A stretch of 62,710 bases of DNA from Nonomuraea antri. GTDB lineage: Bacteria; Actinomycetota; Actinomycetes; Streptosporangiales; Streptosporangiaceae. Below the pieces are notes generated by a model. The model worked only from the letters and a program-made list of their open reading frames with translations, had not been told where the DNA came from and searched no databases. The stretch lies in assembly GCF_013283785.1 (NCBI RefSeq), contig NZ_JABCPZ010000036.1:1-62710 (forward strand), in the 5' to 3' direction. Positions 25,437-33,912 of this stretch are shown here, one piece after another. The position numbers and the translations under genes are program-made. The stretch's first letter is position 1. Every line of letters starts with the position of its first letter.

Positions 25437-27047
25437 CTATTCGGCCGGCCCGGACAGCAGGCTCCGCAGCCGCGGCCGCAGGATCTTTCCCGTCGGGGTG
25501 CGCGGGATGGCGTCCAGCACCTCGAAGCGCCGCGGCACCACCGCCTCCGCGAACGCGGTCAGCAGGTGCGCGCGCAGGCCGGCGCGCAGGTCCGGCCATT
25601 CGCCGCGGTCCAGCACGACCGCCGCGACGATCTCGTCGCCGACGAAGCGCCGCGGCACGCACGCGCACGCGGCGTCCCGCACTCCGGGCGCCGCCCGCAG
25701 CGCCCGCTCCATCTCCTCCAGCGACACCGTCTCGCCGCCGACCTTGGCGATGTTCTTGGTACGGCCGGTGATGTGGAAGAACCGGTAGCCGGTGTCGGCG
25801 TCCACCTGCTCGAACCCGAGGTCCTGCGAATGGAACCAGCCCCCGCGGAACGCCTCCGCGGTGGCCTCGGGGTTGCCGGCGTAACCGTTCATGACGTTGT
25901 GCCCGCGCATGCAGAGCTCGCCCGTCTCGCCGGGCTCGGCCCGGCTGCCGTCCTCGCGCAGCACCGCGACCTCGTTGCCCGGGATGGCCACCCCGATCGA
26001 GGGGATGTCGGCGTTCAGGAGAAACCGGTCGTAGGCGGTCTCCGAGAGGTCGCGGGGCATGGTGGTGGAGAAGTTGGTGGTCTCGGTCAGGCCGTACCCC
26101 TGCAGGACGCGCGCGCCCAGCCTGTCCCGCACGTCTCGCGCGGTGCCCGCGGCCAGGGGCGCCGCGGCCGACACGAAGTACTCGAAGCCGGGCGGCGGGG
26201 GCGGGCCGTGCCACACCCGTACGAGGCCGTCGAGCAGGCTGGGCACGACGCCGGCGATGCGGGGCCGGTGGCGGCGCAGCAGGTCCGGATAGGCGAAGGG
26301 GTCGAAGGCGCGTGCCTGGACGAGGTGCGCGCCGGCCACGAGGGCGCCGAGCACGGTCAGGTGCAGCCCGTTCACGTGGTGGACGGGCAGGCAACCGAGG
26401 ATCCGGTCGCCCGGCCGCAGGCCATGGTGCAGGCCCACGCCCACCGCGTTGACGATGGCGTTGTAGTGCGACTGCGCCACGAGTTTGGCCGAGGCCGTGG
26501 AGCCGGAGGTGCCGAAGTACAGCGCGTCGGCGGCCGGGTCCTCAGGAGCGCGCGGCGCGGGAAGCGGCGTCTCCGGCAGGCGCGACGGCACGGGCAGCAC
26601 GATCGCCTCGGGCAGCACGGACGAGGAGGCCGCCGCCGCGCGCAGCACGGTCCGGGCCCCGATCGCGGTGATCTGCTCGCGCAGCCGGGCCGGCGGGTCG
26701 GCCGGGTTCAGCAGCAACACCGGGCAGCGAAGGCGCAGCAGGGCGAGGACGGCCAGGATCGAGCGCGGCTCGTTGAGCGGCAGCAAGGCCAGCGTGTCGC
26801 CGGGCGAGACGCCCACGTCGCGGCACAGCCATCCGGCGACGCGCGCGGACAGCTCGTCGGCCTCGGCGTACGTCAGCGTGCTCTCCTCGCCGTCCGGCCC
26901 GATCGAGGTGAGGAAGGGCGCCCCGCCACGGGTCCGCGCGTGCCCGGTCAGGCGGGAGATCACCGAGCCGGGCACGGCCCAGGGCGGGCCGTAGGGCATG
27001 TCCCGGTAGGTGTGGGCCAGGCCCAGGTCCGTTCGCCGCGTGGTCAT
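25437..27047 (-). CDS. Acyl-CoA synthetase-like AMP-dependent ligase
   Basis: 536 residues of the ANL superfamily, nearer to acyl-CoA synthetases than to NRPS adenylation proteins: FGTSGSTASAKLVAQS, LPVHHVNGLH, GYGLTETTNFSTT, FHITGRTKNIAKVGGETVS and the catalytic Lys in RTPTGKILRP. It activates a carboxylic acid, probably not an alpha-amino acid because the A4-type FDxS motif is absent, and passes it to CoA, a carrier or an amine. ATG at 27047 overlaps the BtpA stop (ATGA); the N-terminal part of the longer frame is shadow of BtpA. Confidence 0.9.
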   Translation of the reverse strand: MTTRRTDLGLAHTYRDMPYGPPWAVPGSVISRLTGHARTRGGAPFLTSIGPDGEESTLTYAEADELSARVAGWLCRDVGVSPGDTLALLPLNEPRSILAVLALLRLRCPVLLLNPADPPARLREQITAIGARTVLRAAAASSSVLPEAIVLPVPSRLPETPLPAPRAPEDPAADALYFGTSGSTASAKLVAQSHYNAIVNAVGVGLHHGLRPGDRILGCLPVHHVNGLHLTVLGALVAGAHLVQARAFDPFAYPDLLRRHRPRIAGVVPSLLDGLVRVWHGPPPPPGFEYFVSAAAPLAAGTARDVRDRLGARVLQGYGLTETTNFSTTMPRDLSETAYDRFLLNADIPSIGVAIPGNEVAVLREDGSRAEPGETGELCMRGHNVMNGYAGNPEATAEAFRGGWFHSQDLGFEQVDADTGYRFFHITGRTKNIAKVGGETVSLEEMERALRAAPGVRDAACACVPRRFVGDEIVAAVVLDRGEWPDLRAGLRAHLLTAFAEAVVPRRFEVLDAIPRTPTGKILRPRLRSLLSGPAE

Positions 27048-27838
27048 CCCAGCTCGCCTCGCACTTTCGTCACGTACGTCCGGACCCGTTCCTCGTCGAT
27101 TCCGCTCCCCCAGCCCGCGCGTTCCCAGCAGGTGCCGACGAAGGCGCCGTCGGCCGCGGCGAGCAGGCGTACGGCGTTGTCGTGGTCGGTGTGGCCCGCC
27201 AGGATGACGGGCAGCTCCGGGGCCGCGGCCCGCACCTGCGCGATCTTGGCGAGGGCCGTCTCCACGTCCGGATGGCAGAGGGTCACCGCGTCCGCGCCGG
27301 CCGTCTCCGCGTGCCGGGCCACCTGTCCGGTCGGCAGGTCGGAGCCGTGCCACCGGAAGTGCATGGAGTCGATGTCCGCGATCACCTTGACGTCCCACGC
27401 GTCGATCTGGCGCCGGTACGCCATGACCTTCTGCGGGTCGGCCCGCACCAGGCCCTGCGGGCTCATCGTGGCGCCCACCAGCGCGCCGAGCCGGACGAAC
27501 GATCCCCCGGCCACCTTCGCCACGGCCAGCGACGCGCGGGCCGCGTTGCGCATGATCTGCACCCCGACGGGGAAGTCGTCCCCGGCGGCCCGCCGGATCT
27601 CGGCGACGACCATCCCCATCGCGGTCGACCGGGCGGGGTCGCACTCGTCGGCCACACCGTAGACCCGGTCTACGGTCTGCACCAGGCAGCCGTCGGCGCC
27701 GCCGGCGCGCAGCGCGAGCGCCGACCGCACCCCCGTGCCGATCGCCTCCCGCAAGGAGCCCGGCGTGGCGAACGGGGTGCCGGGCAGCGGCGGCAGATGG
27801 ATCATGCCGAGCAGCAGCTTGCCGCCGGTGAGCCTCAT
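27044..27838 (-). CDS. BtpA/SgcQ family TIM-barrel protein
   Basis: 264 residues. The N-terminal GMIHLPPLPGTPF, VGVQIMRNAA and FVRLGALVGATMSPQG, followed by KVIADIDSMHF and late GADAVTLCHPD / PVILAGHTDHDN, fit the BtpA family, whose members include photosystem I biogenesis protein BtpA and SgcQ of a sugar operon. The biochemical function of the family is poorly defined. The usual acidic/Asn motif ENFGD is replaced by QTVDRVYG, suggesting altered chemistry. Coupled at both ends by ATGA overlaps to the aminotransferase and the ligase, so these three genes probably make one building block. Confidence 0.85.
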   Translation of the reverse strand: MRLTGGKLLLGMIHLPPLPGTPFATPGSLREAIGTGVRSALALRAGGADGCLVQTVDRVYGVADECDPARSTAMGMVVAEIRRAAGDDFPVGVQIMRNAARASLAVAKVAGGSFVRLGALVGATMSPQGLVRADPQKVMAYRRQIDAWDVKVIADIDSMHFRWHGSDLPTGQVARHAETAGADAVTLCHPDVETALAKIAQVRAAAPELPVILAGHTDHDNAVRLLAAADGAFVGTCWERAGWGSGIDEERVRTYVTKVRGELG

Positions 27839-29436
27839 CGCGCGGCCCCCACCCTCGGCGCCGTCATCGGGCCGGACGCGCGCCTCGCGAGGTAGGCGTG
27901 GATGCGGTCGAGCGCCAGCGACTGGTCCCGCCAGTTGCGCGAGGTGGTCACCCGGCCCACGCCGCCGGAGAAGCAGAAGGTGAGCAGCCCGGGGAAGACC
28001 GAGACCCCGGTCTCTCTGAGCAGGTCGCGGAAGCACAGGTAGGAGTCGTCCCAGCCGCCGAACTCGGCGACCGCGTTGATCGAGTAGCGGGGCAGGTGGG
28101 TCACCGCCCCGGCGTCGGCCAGCCGGGAGACCGTCGCCGCGCGCAGGATGTCCAGCGACTGCTCACGCTCGGCGCGGTCACGCCGGTAGGACTGGTACGC
28201 GGCGTCGAGCGCGCCGGCCCGGAGCCCGTAGTGGGGCTCGAAGCAGCCCAGCTCCGCCGCGCCGGCCTCCTCCACGCCGGTGATCAGCCAGTGCTCCATC
28301 CGGGCCAGGACCTCGACCACGGTGTAGAAGAACGACGGCGGCCCGCCGAACGTCGTGGACGCGTGCTCGTAGTAGTCGTCGATGAAGGCCGCGTCGGCGG
28401 TGATCCAGCCCACCTTCAGTCCGGGGGCCGACCAGGTCTTCGACAGGCTGGACACCCGGATGACGTTGGGGGCGGCCCGCCGCGCGCTCGCCGTCCGGGA
28501 GGGCCCGAGCCATTCGTGGCACTCGTCCAGGACGATCATGGTCGTCGGGGCCGCCGCCGCGATCAGCCGCGCCAGTTCCTCCTCCCGGACCATCGCGCCC
28601 GTCGGGTTCCCGGCCGTCTGCAGGAGCACCAGCGGGGTCGAGGGGGTCAGCGCGGCGATGAGCGGCTCCAGTGAGGTCGTCCCGTCGACGGAAGGCAGCG
28701 GGACCAGCGTGACCGCGCCCCGCCGGGCGACGGTCTCGACCAGCGGCGGGTAGTTGGGGATGGCGCACAGCGCGGGCTCGCGCGGGTCGCCGCCGTCGAG
28801 GATGAAGTCGGCCAGGGTGCTCACCGCGAAGGTCGCTCCGATGGTGAGCGCGATCCGGCTCGCGCCGTAGGGCTCGCCCTCGATCCGCGCGTTCTCGTAC
28901 GCGGCCACGGCCTGGCGTGCCGAGGCCCGGCCACGGGAGTCGGAGTAGCCGTACCAGTCCTGGTCGAGGGCGAAGCGGATGCACTCCTTGAGCGACTCGG
29001 GCAGCCCCCAGTGCCGCTCCTCGACCGCTCCGCTGGACATGACCAGGTTGTCCGGCGAGGCGAACTCACCGTAGAGATCGTCCCGGAAGTAGGCGTTGAA
29101 CAGCTCCTTCACGAACCGTACGGTCGCCCGCGACCGCAGCACCTCCTCGGGCGTGACCTCTCGCGCCCTGCGTGCCGACCGCCACCGCTCCGCCAGCCAC
29201 GGCCGGGTACCGGCCGCGCCCAGCTCGTGCTCGACTCTGCCGAGCCACAGGTCACGCAGCTCCATGGGGTCGTCGGGACGGCGGGCGCGGCGGAACACCT
29301 CCAGGGTCCGATCGTCGACGGCGGGTGAGAACGACCGGCTCTCCGTTTCCCGCGTCCGAGCCCGCCAGGACTCCGCCACGGCGTCTTCCGGCACCGTGAT
29401 AGAGCGACGCGCGGGCAGCCGGGAAAAGAGCTGCAC
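27835..29436 (-). CDS. PLP-dependent class I/II aminotransferase with N-terminal extension
   Basis: 533 residues, fold type I. Features: DQDWYGYSDSRGRASARQAV, NPTGAMV, DECHEW and the PLP-binding Lys in SSLSKTWSAPGLKVGW. The first ~100 residues lie outside the usual aminotransferase fold and are Arg-rich. The GTG at 29436 with GGAG five bases upstream is preferred; in-frame starts at about 29502 and a TTG at 29541 are possible. It may transaminate a keto sugar or keto acid, given the coupled BtpA gene. Substrate unknown. Confidence 0.85.
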   Translation of the reverse strand: MQLFSRLPARRSITVPEDAVAESWRARTRETESRSFSPAVDDRTLEVFRRARRPDDPMELRDLWLGRVEHELGAAGTRPWLAERWRSARRAREVTPEEVLRSRATVRFVKELFNAYFRDDLYGEFASPDNLVMSSGAVEERHWGLPESLKECIRFALDQDWYGYSDSRGRASARQAVAAYENARIEGEPYGASRIALTIGATFAVSTLADFILDGGDPREPALCAIPNYPPLVETVARRGAVTLVPLPSVDGTTSLEPLIAALTPSTPLVLLQTAGNPTGAMVREEELARLIAAAAPTTMIVLDECHEWLGPSRTASARRAAPNVIRVSSLSKTWSAPGLKVGWITADAAFIDDYYEHASTTFGGPPSFFYTVVEVLARMEHWLITGVEEAGAAELGCFEPHYGLRAGALDAAYQSYRRDRAEREQSLDILRAATVSRLADAGAVTHLPRYSINAVAEFGGWDDSYLCFRDLLRETGVSVFPGLLTFCFSGGVGRVTTSRNWRDQSLALDRIHAYLARRASGPMTAPRVGAAR

Positions 29437-29559
29437 TTCATCTCCAATCGTCGACGCGAGATGCGAGGCGGGCCCATTTACGGGCGTGGCGCGGGAATTC
29501 ACCGGACTTCCGGAATTCTTCGCTCGAAATGCGTTCGTCAAGAGGCCGATGGGCCGGGA

Positions 29560-30000
29560 CTAATCGACCGGGGCCGGGGGTTGATCGACGAACTCCATCC
29601 GATGCTGGGAGTCGATGGGCATGTGCGGCACGCCGAACGCCAGGATCTCGAACGCGTCCCCGGCCTTCGGGTCCGTCTTCACGCCGTGCGCGAACCTGGC
29701 GGGCACGTACACGCTGTCGCCCCGCGCCATCTCGTAGTCCACGCCGTCGACGTGGATGAAGCCGTGGGCGCGGAGCACGTAGAGTATGTGCGCGCCGGGA
29801 TGGGTGTGCAGCGCGAATTCGGCGCCCGGCTGCATGATGATGCGGTCCACGCCCAGCTCGACCCCCGGCTCCAGCAGTTCGGCGACCCCGGCGACGCCGG
29901 CGATTCCCGGCAGGACCGATCCGTCCGAGCCGAGGAGCTTCACCTCGGCTCCGGTGAACAAATTCCGGATGTGCTGGGTCGCCTCGAATTCGCGGCTCAA
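29560..30000 (-). CDS. Single-domain cupin protein
   Basis: 146 residues. Cupin motif 1 is degenerate (FALHTHPGAHILYV, with His where Glu is usual) and motif 2 is GDSVYVPARFAHGVKTDP. The three His residues could bind a metal. Small cupins in biosynthetic clusters act as isomerases, dioxygenases or binding proteins; no role can be fixed. It is the first gene of the long leftward operon and is divergent from the flavoprotein gene at 30060. Confidence 0.82.
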   Translation of the reverse strand: MSREFEATQHIRNLFTGAEVKLLGSDGSVLPGIAGVAGVAELLEPGVELGVDRIIMQPGAEFALHTHPGAHILYVLRAHGFIHVDGVDYEMARGDSVYVPARFAHGVKTDPKAGDAFEILAFGVPHMPIDSQHRMEFVDQPPAPVD

Positions 30001-30059
30001 GAATCGGCCCCCCGTGCTCGCTTTGCCCTTCTTCGGTGCCTCAAAGGATTACCGCAGGA

Positions 30060-31217
30060 ATGGCCGCGGCGTCGATACGCGTTCGCGGCGGCGTGCCACT
30101 CGATTTGTTTGACTCCGCCCGCCGATCGCAGGACCGTGCGGCCATGGTTCTTGAAGCGATGAGTGTCGTGGCCGCCAACGCGGGCGAGAGTCACGACCCC
30201 GAAGTCATGACCCGGTCGTTGCGGGCGATGGTCGGCGCCGGCGCCTTCGGTGCGTGGCTGCCCCGCGAGGCCCGGCCGCCGGGCGCGGTCGAGATCGATG
30301 GGTTCGTCACGATCGAGCGGTACGCCGAGTGCGACCTGGCCGCCGCCTTCGTCCTCAGCCAGCACCCGATGTTCGTGGAGACCGCCCTGCGGAGCGGCAG
30401 TGACGCGCTGCTCGCCGATGTCGCGCCGCTCGTCCGGGGTGCGGGGATCTCCGCGGTCGGGTTCAGCGACATGCGGCGCGGGCGGTCGCCCGAGGTCCTG
30501 GCCCGCGCCGGCGAGATCGTCCTGACCGGCTCGGTCAGCCGCGTCAGCGGCACTCCCTGGGCGTCGTGGCTGCTCGTCGGTGCCATCGACCGGAGCCGGG
30601 GCGCCGACGAGGTGATCTTCGCGTTCATCGAGCTGGACGACGCCGCCCGGGGGCGGATCTCGTACGGGCCGAGGGAGGACGCGGCCGGGCTGACCGCCAG
30701 CGACACCCGCACGGTCACGCTGGACGGCGTACGCGTGCCGCTCTCCCACGTCACCGGCCGCCGGCCGCTGCTGGAGTGGCTGGCCGACGACCACAGGCGC
30801 ATCGTGAACGTCAAACCCTTCCACTACGGCTACGGCCGACGGCTGCTGTCGCTGATCGAGGGGTTCGGCGACGCGGGCACGGCGCGGCGGCTGCGGCTGC
30901 GCCTGGATCGCAACCGGGCGGAGGCGCTGGAGCTGCAGGCCGCCTCCGGTCCACGCCGCAGCCGCGAGCGCCTGGTGCTGCGGCTGCGGGGGTACGCCGT
31001 CCTGCGCGAGATCGCCGGCGCGTACGCGCGCGCCCACGTCGCCGCCGAGGGCGTCCCCTCCCCCGACCTGGTCACCCGGACGGTCCGCATCCTGGAGTTC
31101 CCGGCCACCAACCGCTACATCCAGCGCCAGGCCGAACTCTTCTTCGCCGACCCCGGCCAGCCCGCCGCCGAGATGCCCGCGTTCAACCCCGCCGAAATGC
31201 TCGCCGCCCTCACCTGA
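30060..31217 (+). CDS. Divergent acyl-CoA dehydrogenase-like flavoprotein
   Basis: About 385 residues. The middle (PWASWLLVGAIDRS, RTVTLDGVRVPLSHVTG) and helical C-terminal part resemble acyl-CoA dehydrogenases and related flavin monooxygenases, but the family signatures and the catalytic Glu are not evident. It could oxidise a carrier-bound or free intermediate, or act as an N- or C-hydroxylase as some members do. Start at 30060 is chosen over GTG 30036; ATG 30144 is also possible. It faces away from the cupin gene and converges on the SIS gene. Confidence 0.72.
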   Translation: MAAASIRVRGGVPLDLFDSARRSQDRAAMVLEAMSVVAANAGESHDPEVMTRSLRAMVGAGAFGAWLPREARPPGAVEIDGFVTIERYAECDLAAAFVLSQHPMFVETALRSGSDALLADVAPLVRGAGISAVGFSDMRRGRSPEVLARAGEIVLTGSVSRVSGTPWASWLLVGAIDRSRGADEVIFAFIELDDAARGRISYGPREDAAGLTASDTRTVTLDGVRVPLSHVTGRRPLLEWLADDHRRIVNVKPFHYGYGRRLLSLIEGFGDAGTARRLRLRLDRNRAEALELQAASGPRRSRERLVLRLRGYAVLREIAGAYARAHVAAEGVPSPDLVTRTVRILEFPATNRYIQRQAELFFADPGQPAAEMPAFNPAEMLAALT

Positions 31218-31283
31218 CGACCTTCGCTTCGCTCAGCCCGGCCCGGCCCGCCGGGGCAACGGAGTGCCGGGGACGGCCGCGGC

Positions 31284-31312
31284 TCGCGACTGCGGAGATT
31301 CCTCAGTCGGAC
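31284..31312. promoter_or_regulatory. Second StrR-type binding site
   Basis: TCGCGACTG, 11 bases, CAGTCGGAC: the right half matches the StrR consensus at eight of nine positions, the left at six of nine, with identical N11 spacing. The 21-base core is palindromic except for one mismatch. It overlaps the last codons of the SIS gene, between two convergent genes, so it does not sit in an obvious promoter. Confidence 0.65.
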
Positions 31313-32406
31313 GACGGGATGGCGGAACGGCGGAAGGCGGTGAGTGAGCCGGGGAAGCCGGGCGGGTCGCCGTCGAAGGCACGCCGGCCCAGGTGCCGCG
31401 CGACCTGGGCGGCCAGGGAGGCGGCGAAGACGTGGTAGAGCAGCGGCGAAAGCTCCTCACGCGTGTCCGTCGCCACGGGGACGACGTGCCGCGACCCGAT
31501 CCCGCCCGCCGGGCCGGTGACAGCGACCACCCGCCGCCCCAGTTCGCCCGCGGCCGCCGCGACGGCGCGCGTCTGCTCGAACGAGCGGCCCGGCGCGGCG
31601 AGCACCACGACCGGCGTACCGGAGGGCCGGAACCTGCGCTCGACGTGCCACCACTCCTCGGGGTCCTGGGCCACCGCCATCGTGCCCGCGGTCTCGACGA
31701 GTTTGGCCGCCACGAACTGGGCCGTCCCGTGGTTGGGCCCGCCGCCCGTCACCAGGACGGTCCCCCATTCGGCGATCACCTCCGCGATGTCCCCGGTGGC
31801 CGCCCGTGCCGTCGCGGCGGTGGCGGCCACGTGCTCGGGAAGGGCTTCCAGCTCGGCGACGACCCCGTCGAGCCCCGCGGGTCCCAGCTCAGCGGCGAGC
31901 AGCAGCATGGCCAGCAGCGTCGCCTGATAGGTCCGGACGCCAGGAGATCTCTCCAGCCCCGGCAGCGGCAGCGCCACGTGGTGCCGGGCGGCCTCCGCCA
32001 CCGGGCCGCCGGCGTCACCGGTCAGCGCGACGGTGCGGGCGCCCGCGCGCCGCGCCGCGTCGATGGCCTCGGCGACGACCGGGGTGCGGCCCGAGGCGGA
32101 CGCGCCCACCACGACGGGCCGCCCCCGGCGGAAGGCCGGGGATGCCACGTCGTAGTCGAGGAACCGCCGCGCGCTGACCGCCTCGCAGGCGACCTCACCC
32201 ATGCTGTGGTAGCTCATCCGTGCGGCGTTGGCCGCATGGTGTGAGTCGCCGCAGCCGACGAGGTAGACCGGGCCGTGCGGCGTCGAACGCAGGTGCTCCG
32301 CGACGGCGCGCACCCGCTCGCCGACGATCGGGATGAGCGTGCGCAGATCGTCGGCGAGCCGGTCGGCCTGCCGGAAGAGCACGTCAGGGTCGATCGATGC
32401 CGCCAT
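31303..32406 (-). CDS. Double SIS-domain sugar isomerase/deglycase-like protein
   Basis: 367 residues with two SIS (phosphosugar-binding) domains: VYLVGCGDSHHAANAAR and VVVGASASGRTPVVAEAID in the first, TVLVTGGGPNHGTAQFVAAK and VVVLAAPGRSFEQTRAV in the second. The architecture is that of the isomerase half of GlmS, FrlB and AgaS. A role in making or opening an amino-sugar phosphate is plausible, alongside BtpA, the aminotransferase and the mutarotase-like protein. The ATG at 32406 follows GGAGG at eight bases. Three 40-bp repeats lie directly upstream. Confidence 0.85.
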   Translation of the reverse strand: MAASIDPDVLFRQADRLADDLRTLIPIVGERVRAVAEHLRSTPHGPVYLVGCGDSHHAANAARMSYHSMGEVACEAVSARRFLDYDVASPAFRRGRPVVVGASASGRTPVVAEAIDAARRAGARTVALTGDAGGPVAEAARHHVALPLPGLERSPGVRTYQATLLAMLLLAAELGPAGLDGVVAELEALPEHVAATAATARAATGDIAEVIAEWGTVLVTGGGPNHGTAQFVAAKLVETAGTMAVAQDPEEWWHVERRFRPSGTPVVVLAAPGRSFEQTRAVAAAAGELGRRVVAVTGPAGGIGSRHVVPVATDTREELSPLLYHVFAASLAAQVARHLGRRAFDGDPPGFPGSLTAFRRSAIPSSD

Positions 32407-32409
32407 CGC

Positions 32410-32515
32410 GGCCACCTCCGAGATCGGGATAGACGGGCGCCACCGTCGTGGCCACCTCCGCGACCGGGGTCGGTGGGCGCCGCCACCATGGCCACCTCAG
32501 TGATCCGGGTCGAGA
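32410..32515 (-). repeat. Three 40-bp tandem repeats upstream of the SIS gene
   Basis: GGCCACCTC recurs at 32410, 32450 and 32490, each followed by related sequence (GATC/GACC, GGGCGCC, CACC), with a 40-base period. On the transcribed strand each copy carries GAGGTGGCC, and the copy closest to the SIS start provides its ribosome site. Confidence 0.75.
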
Positions 32516-32536
32516 CGACGAAGACGCGGTGGGCTG

Positions 32537-33499
32537 TCAGCCCGCGTCCGAGAGCATAAGTTCCTCGATCTGCCGCGCGAGATCGTTCCAGTCGCCGGCG
32601 AAGCGCCGCGCCAGCCGCACCACCGCCGGCAGGCAGTGCGGCGGGATCGCCGCGACGGTGTCCTGCCAGGCCGGCTCGTCGATGATCGGATGCCCGTGCA
32701 GCCAGCGCAGCAGCGTGCGCCCGGCGTCGGTGTAGCGCAGGGACGGATCCCGCATGAGGTGGGAGAGGGTCCTGCCCGGGTCGGGGTCCACGTCGTTCGC
32801 GCCGCCCTGCCCCGCGCGCGGCGGGCGCGCGGCCAGGGTCTCGATCGTGCCGCCCGACTTCAGGTGACGGCGGATGACACTCACCGTCGAGGTCGACAGC
32901 CCGGTGAGCGCGGCGATCTCCCGTAGGGGCGCGCCGGGCCGCTCGGCCATCAGCCGCGCGGCGAGGCGGCGGTGCTCGGTGCCGTCGACCGCCCGGACCC
33001 GCCCGTCCCGTCCGACCCGCGCGGTCGGCTGTGGCAGGTCGCCGAGCCTTCCCCGCAGCATTCCGACCGTCTTGCCGGACAGTCCGACCAGTGCCGCGAT
33101 GGCGCGGTCGGACTTGTCCGGGCAGATTCTGAGCAGCCGCTCGGCCCCCGCCTTCCGGTCCCGCAGCGTGAGGGGCAGCCCGTGGGCGATGTTGGCGGTG
33201 AACGACCGTACGTATGCCTCGGTGTCGTCCTCGTCGAGCACCACCGCCATGATGTACGAGTCCCCGCGCAACCGGGCGGCGCAGACGCGGTGCATGCCGT
33301 CGATCACCTGCATCGAGCGCTGCACCAGGATCGGCGGCAGCGGCGTCGGCGACTCGGCCAGCACCAGCACATGATCTTCGTTGACCCCGCCCAGCCGGGG
33401 ATAGTGCGGCGCCGGCACCAGCGAGTCCAGCGCGAGCGGTACGGTGCCGCCCGCCCGGATGCCGCCGGCTGCCGGGCGCTCATCCGTCATCGTGAGCAC
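32537..33499 (-). CDS. StrR/NovG-type ParB-like pathway activator
   Basis: 320 residues, the length of NovG-type regulators. The ParB-like N-terminal part has ESPTPLPPILVQRSMQVIDG, then VIDGMHRVCAARLRG and HGLPLTLRDRKAGAERLL; two HTH-like segments follow (DRAIAALVGLSGKTVGMLRG, APLREIAALTGLSTSTVSVI). StrR, NovG, Bbr and related proteins activate antibiotic genes by binding GTTCGACTG-N11-CAGTCGAAC sites, and two such sites are in this cluster. The GTG at 33499 follows GGAGG closely; ATG 33490 is an alternative. It marks the right edge of the cluster. Confidence 0.93.
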   Translation of the reverse strand: MLTMTDERPAAGGIRAGGTVPLALDSLVPAPHYPRLGGVNEDHVLVLAESPTPLPPILVQRSMQVIDGMHRVCAARLRGDSYIMAVVLDEDDTEAYVRSFTANIAHGLPLTLRDRKAGAERLLRICPDKSDRAIAALVGLSGKTVGMLRGRLGDLPQPTARVGRDGRVRAVDGTEHRRLAARLMAERPGAPLREIAALTGLSTSTVSVIRRHLKSGGTIETLAARPPRAGQGGANDVDPDPGRTLSHLMRDPSLRYTDAGRTLLRWLHGHPIIDEPAWQDTVAAIPPHCLPAVVRLARRFAGDWNDLARQIEELMLSDAG

Positions 33500-33703
33500 T
33501 TGCCCTCCACTTCGTTCGGCGTCGTCGGTGGTCGCATCGTTCGCCGGTCCCCGTGGCACCCCGTCAACGGGGCTTCGCGGGCCGGAAACGGCGACGAGCA
33601 TGTTCGCCGTGGAGTTCACCCCCCGAGTTCTTCCGCCCTTGAGCGGTCCTGATGAGCGCCGGCCACGACCCGTGAAGGGTCGCGGGCCCGCGTTCGATCA
33701 TCT

Positions 33704-33734
33704 GGGCGCCTGCCTCCCCGTTCCGCAGGCGCCC
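33704..33734. terminator. Hairpin, possible terminator
   Basis: GGGCGCCTGC (33704-33713) pairs with GCAGGCGCCC (33725-33734) around an 11-base loop, in the gap between two leftward genes. Confidence 0.5.
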
Positions 33735-33832
33735 TCGCATGCTGCCAGGGCCTCATTTCAGTTGATTTACAGTCTCAGCCCCCACCCCCGATCGTCCGCG
33801 CCGAGGGCGGCGGTGCCGTGCGAGCACCGCGG

Positions 33833-33860
33833 GCCCGCCGCTCCTGCCGGAGCGGCGGGC
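33833..33860. terminator. Hairpin, possible terminator of the FG-GAP gene
   Basis: GCCCGCCGCTCC (33833-33844) and GGAGCGGCGGGC (33849-33860) form a perfect 12-bp stem with a TGCC loop, 53 bases past the stop codon of the leftward secreted-protein gene. Confidence 0.6.
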
Positions 33861-33912
33861 GCTTTCGCGATCCCTCACCGGGGACGCGGGAACACCGTGC
33901 ACCCCATGCCGG

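Larger units (their letters stand above)
33500..33912. other. Intergenic region at the cluster edge with two hairpins
   Basis: No gene is supported in these 413 bases. The part next to 33500 should hold the strR-type promoter. Two strong hairpins lie toward the downstream gene and are listed separately. A GCGGTGC...GCACCGC inverted repeat is near 33809-33830. Confidence 0.5.
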
